In this document: positions 61,327 to 64,000 of the stretch, in pieces
How positions within the stretch are numbered: the first letter of the stretch is position 1
Layout of the letters: every line of letters starts with the position of its first letter
NCBI RefSeq assembly: GCF_900109325.1
Contig: NZ_FNZU01000013.1
Location: 27,356 to 91,355, forward strand
Reading direction: 5' to 3'
DNA from: Alkalibacterium pelagium
Lineage (GTDB): Bacteria > Bacillota > Bacilli > Lactobacillales > Carnobacteriaceae_A
DNA: 64,000 nucleotides
The notes under the pieces: generated by a model
The model's input: only the letters and a program-made list of their open reading frames with translations
The model's database searches: none
What the model was told of the DNA's origin: nothing
Program-made: the position numbers and the translations under genes

Positions 61327-62736
61327 ATGACTGAACACTCAATTGACTGGAAAGCTGAAGCGGCGAAACGTAAAGATGCGTTTCTGGAAGACTTGTTTGA
61401 CCTGCTTCGTATCGATAGTGTACGTGATGATGATAAAGCAACAGAGGAAGCGCCTGTTGGACCTGGTCCCAAAGAAGCACTTGAGGCATTTCTGGCTTTA
61501 GGTGACCGTGACGGCTTCACAACAAAAAATGTAGATAACTGGGCTGGCCACATCGAATACGGTGACGGAGACGAACTCATGGGCGTACTGGCTCACGTCG
61601 ACGTTGTCCCTACAGGAACGGGATGGGAAACAGATCCGTTTGAACCCGTGATCAAAGATGGCCGTCTCTATGCACGTGGATCAAGCGATGACAAAGGTCC
61701 TGGTATGGCGGCTTATTATGCGATCAAGATGATCAAGGACCTTGATCTTCCAGTATCCAAAAAAGTCCGTTTCATCATCGGAACTGATGAAGAAAGTGAA
61801 TGGAAAGGCATCAAGCATTACCTTGAAACTGAGCCTGAGCCTGACTTTGGCTTTTCACCAGATGCAACATTCCCGATCATTAATGGTGAAAAAGGGAATA
61901 CAACTGTATTCATCGAAACAAAAGGAGACGGGTCCGGAGCATCAAATGAATTAGTTCAGTTTGAATCAGGCCTGCGTCCGAATATGGTTCCTCAAGATGC
62001 GGTAGCCGTCGTTAAAAGTGACGACCCTCAAGCTATCGAATCTGGACTGACTGACTTCCTTAATGGACTACCAGTCAAAGGGACAGCGGCTGTGGACGGA
62101 AACAAAGTAACGCTGGAATTCACCGGTAAGGCGGCTCACGGAAGCAAGCCGGCCAGTGGAGTCAATGCAGCGACTTACCTGGCACGTTATTTATTAGACT
62201 TTAATTTTGGAAAAGATGCAAAAACTTTCTTGGAAGTCATCACACTTTATCTGCACGATGATCCTGAAGGGAAAAAACTGGGTATCGATCATACGGACTC
62301 CGTAATGGGCGAGCTGACTTCCAATCCGGGTGTCTTCTCCTATAAAGCCGAAGAAGGCGGAAAAATCACGGTCAATATGCGTTACCCTCAAGGGACCACG
62401 GAAGATAAGATATTAGATACTTTCAAAGACAAGCTGTCTCAGTATGATGTGGAGCTTTCAAACAGTGAAGGGAAGGAACCTCACTATGTTCCTGCCAACG
62501 ATCCGCTTGTGACAACACTGCTGGACGTTTACCATCGTCAGACTGGGCTTGAAGCTCACGAAATGGTTATTGGTGGCGGAACATACGGCCGTCTGATGGA
62601 ACGCGGAGTCGCATACGGCGCAATGTTCCCGGACAGTGTCGATACTATGCACCAGGCCAATGAATTCATGGCTGTAGATGATCTTATGAATGCAATGGCG
62701 ATTTACGCAGAAGCAATTTATGAACTGATCAAATAA
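61327..62736 (+). CDS. pepV: Dipeptidase PepV (M20)
   Basis: A 469-residue dizinc dipeptidase that cleaves a broad range of dipeptides in lactic acid bacteria. Metal-site motifs are LAHVDVVPTGTGWETDPF (about 88-105), YARGSSDDKGPGMAAYYAIK (about 118-137) and FIIGTDEESEWKG (about 150-162). The lid domain (about 180-375) contains GKAAHGSKPASGVNAATYLA, and the C-terminal VIGGGTYGRLMERGVAYG carries late active-site residues. TAGGAGGAATATAAGA precedes ATG 61327. Followed by a strong terminator, beyond which an IS element has inserted. Confidence 0.95.
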   Translation: MTEHSIDWKAEAAKRKDAFLEDLFDLLRIDSVRDDDKATEEAPVGPGPKEALEAFLALGDRDGFTTKNVDNWAGHIEYGDGDELMGVLAHVDVVPTGTGWETDPFEPVIKDGRLYARGSSDDKGPGMAAYYAIKMIKDLDLPVSKKVRFIIGTDEESEWKGIKHYLETEPEPDFGFSPDATFPIINGEKGNTTVFIETKGDGSGASNELVQFESGLRPNMVPQDAVAVVKSDDPQAIESGLTDFLNGLPVKGTAAVDGNKVTLEFTGKAAHGSKPASGVNAATYLARYLLDFNFGKDAKTFLEVITLYLHDDPEGKKLGIDHTDSVMGELTSNPGVFSYKAEEGGKITVNMRYPQGTTEDKILDTFKDKLSQYDVELSNSEGKEPHYVPANDPLVTTLLDVYHRQTGLEAHEMVIGGGTYGRLMERGVAYGAMFPDSVDTMHQANEFMAVDDLMNAMAIYAEAIYELIK

Positions 62737-62754
62737 AGAAAAGCTGAATGACTG

Positions 62755-62783
62755 AAGGAAGAGCAGCGGCTCTTCCTTTTTTC
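62755..62783 (+). terminator. Terminator of pepV
   Basis: GGAAGAGC/GCTCTTCC stem with AGCG loop, then a T6 run. Confidence 0.9.
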
Positions 62784-62799
62784 TGTCTAATATGCTCAA

Positions 62800-62990
62800 A
62801 GTGAACTACCCACCACTTAAATCCTTTGGATTTTGAAGTGGGGGCTTCCTACGAACTCCATTCTTGTCTGCACAGACTTCATACAGACAGAGGAATCGGA
62901 TAGGGGTAGGCTCAAAAGGCAGTCCCTGCCTCATTGATTTTCTTTTACTTGGCCAATGCCAAGAGGTTTTTGCTGGCATTGATATCTCTG
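62800..62990 (-). ncRNA. Probable omega/reRNA of TnpB
   Basis: In IS200/IS605 elements the RNA that guides TnpB comes from the 3' end of tnpB through the right end, with the guide copied from the flank. This 150-190-bp segment has the expected GC-rich non-coding character (GGGGTAGGCTCAAAAGGCAGT on the plus strand) and ends at the hairpin. The first guide bases would then be the minus-strand flank starting near TTTGAGCATATTAGAC. Inferred from family biology. Confidence 0.5.
62809..62845 (-). repeat. Subterminal hairpin of the IS right end
   Basis: CCACTTAAATCC (62813-62824) pairs with GGATTT and AAGTGG (62828-62841), with a 2-nt bulge and short loop. This is the site normally recognised by the Y1 transposase and the 3' scaffold of the guide RNA. 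Confidence 0.75.
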
Positions 62991-64000
62991 TCAAGGTATT
63001 CCCCGCATGTCGGGCAGTCCCACTCCCGGATATTGAGCGGCTTCTTGCCGTCTCGGTGTCCGCAACTCGAACAAACCTGACTAGACGGATAGAATCGGTC
63101 TGCTTTGATAAGTGTCCGTCCTTTTTGCTTGGATTTATATTCTAATTGGCGGACGAATTCATACCATCCTGCATCACCAATGCTTTTTGCCAGTTTATGA
63201 TTGTTCATCAGGTTCTTACTCGACAGAGTTTCTATTACAATGACTTGGTTTTCGTCTGTAATCTTTTTGGATAGTTTGTGCAAGAAATCTTTGCGCTGAT
63301 TGGCAATCTTCTCGTGCTTTTTGGCCACTTGAATGCGTGCTTTATTGCGGTTCTTACCGCCTTTTTGTTTGAGGGATAACGACCGTTGCGCTTTCTTCAG
63401 CTTCTTTTCGGACTTGTAAAGAGGTTTTGGATTTTTGTGCTTCTCAGTCTCCCCTAAATCATTGGTGGTGACCGCAAAATCCGAAATACCCAAATCAATC
63501 CCGATCTTCCGTTCAACTAATTGGGGCGTTTCGTCCGCTGATTCCACAAGAATGGATATAAAATATTTTCCCGATTTATTCATTGATATCGTACATGATT
63601 TAATCTTGCCTTGAAAAGTACGATGCTGGACAAGCTTTACACATCCGATTTTAGGCAGTTTGATCTTACCATCTTCAATTCGGATATTTCCCCCTTGATT
63701 GTTGGTGGTATAACTCGCTTTTGAACGGTGTTTGGATTTGAATTTTGGAAATCCAATGGATTTATCCCGGAAGAAATTTTTGTAGGCTCGTTCCAAATTC
63801 TGCTGAGCGTTCGCCAAAGCCAGACTATCAACCGCTTTCATAAAAGGAAACGCTTCTTTGTACTGAGCGGGCGTATTGTTGAGCATTTGTTTCGTCAATT
63901 TATAGTGGTCGATCTTGTCGCTAAGCATTTGGTTATAAATGAAGCGGGCACAACCAAAACAGTTCGCAAAATAGTTTTTTTGTTCTTCATTTGGGTAGAG
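62945..64000 (-). CDS. tnpB: RNA-guided nuclease TnpB, 5' end outside the window
   Basis: 351 codons are visible, open through the right edge. An internal ATG at 63928 is not the start, since the upstream codons read YPNEEQKNYFANCFGCARFIYNQ, the usual TnpB N-terminus. RuvC-like residues look intact: IGIDLGISDF (first Asp), VIETLSSKNLMNN (Glu) and DRDINASKN (last Asp). A zinc ribbon CSSCGHRDGKKP with CPTCGEYLD lies between. So the protein is probably active as an RNA-guided DNA nuclease that favours retention of the transposon. The end at TAA 62945-62947 is normal. Confidence 0.93.
   Translation of the reverse strand, partial: LYPNEEQKNYFANCFGCARFIYNQMLSDKIDHYKLTKQMLNNTPAQYKEAFPFMKAVDSLALANAQQNLERAYKNFFRDKSIGFPKFKSKHRSKASYTTNNQGGNIRIEDGKIKLPKIGCVKLVQHRTFQGKIKSCTISMNKSGKYFISILVESADETPQLVERKIGIDLGISDFAVTTNDLGETEKHKNPKPLYKSEKKLKKAQRSLSLKQKGGKNRNKARIQVAKKHEKIANQRKDFLHKLSKKITDENQVIVIETLSSKNLMNNHKLAKSIGDAGWYEFVRQLEYKSKQKGRTLIKADRFYPSSQVCSSCGHRDGKKPLNIREWDCPTCGEYLDRDINASKNLLALAK

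Larger units (their letters stand above)
62800..64000 (-). mobile_element. IS200/IS605-family element, right end and tnpB, partial
   Basis: The element consists here of tnpB and its downstream end; the left end and any tnpA lie past the window edge. The right end carries a subterminal hairpin (CCACTTAAATCC with GGATTT..AAGTGG, about 62813-62841), as single-strand transposons of this family need. The outer boundary is near 62800, judged only from where the hairpin and its flank end; it could be off by several bases. No terminal inverted repeats or target duplication are expected. Confidence 0.8.

Noticed and set aside
62806..62994. 62-codon frame ending PLQNPKDLSGG
   Set aside because: It lies in the right end of the IS and overlaps the tnpB end; this segment is the probable guide-RNA scaffold and is often mis-annotated as a gene.
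63637..63928. ATG 63928 as the start of tnpB
   Set aside because: Upstream codons to the window edge are in frame and match the typical TnpB N-terminus, so the gene runs off the window instead.

Overview
The window looks like a chromosomal segment of a low-to-mid-GC Gram-positive coccus or rod of the order Lactobacillales. The family is probably Carnobacteriaceae (Alkalibacterium or Marinilactibacillus type); this placement is inferred from gene content and order, not from a database match. Supporting signs are the pepQ/ccpA divergent pair, a full comG operon, a T-box leucyl-tRNA synthetase, PepF, PepV and PepQ peptidases, an AtlA-type LysM autolysin, and no sporulation genes. Several surface proteins are unusually acidic (the BmpA and FMN-binding lipoproteins, the PBP tail), which would fit a salt- or alkali-adapted organism.

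Layout. 1-7.2 kb: the end of a CBS-domain protein, a 51-bp repeat array, an MscS channel, ytxG/ytxH-like genes, an FMN-binding lipoprotein, two tandem DUF421 membrane proteins, and pepQ divergent from ccpA. 7.3-16.4 kb: a class A PBP with a very acidic Asn-Gly tail, trhO, a CwlO/P60-type hydrolase, a 52-bp repeat array, pepF and a VanZ-like protein. 16.5-21.5 kb: yebC and the complete, tightly overlapping comGA-comGG competence pseudopilus operon. 21.6-30.3 kb: a conserved Firmicutes backbone, pepP-efp-yqhY-nusB-xseA-xseB-ispA-tlyA-argR-recN, reduced relative to Bacillus (no accBC, folD or dxs in their usual places). 30.3-34.5 kb: a DUF4044 micro-protein, gnd, and a LisRK/CsrRS-like two-component system. 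34.6-36.5 kb: a NERD-domain protein followed by a 14-unit, 52-bp repeat array. 36.6-46.4 kb: yidC, acyP, ftsK, the nucleoside ABC transporter bmpA-nupABC, and mnmM. 46.6-54.8 kb: a 1239-residue autolysin with eleven LysM modules, a CcpA-box-controlled N-acetylglucosamine PTS, and T-box-controlled leuS. 54.8-64 kb: an ABC exporter, a MurJ-like flippase, an RsuA-type pseudouridine synthase, a small repeat array, a small membrane protein, nnrD, pepV, and an IS200/IS605-type tnpB running off the right edge.

How parts work together. Cell-envelope growth is heavily represented: PBP, P60 hydrolase, LysM glucosaminidase, MurJ, YidC and FtsK. CcpA is encoded here, and a good CcpA box sits in the promoter of the GlcNAc PTS gene, linking the GlcNAc-releasing autolysin to sugar uptake and catabolite control only by inference. 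The comG operon supplies the DNA-uptake pseudopilus.

The most unusual feature is a set of four intergenic tandem arrays with 49-52-bp units. Every one lies between a convergent gene pair. Two of them, 22 kb apart, share a 24-26-bp imperfect palindrome repeated at an invariant 52-bp pitch (about five helical turns), with substitutions but no insertions or deletions and with the same degenerate end unit. I do not recognise this as a described element.
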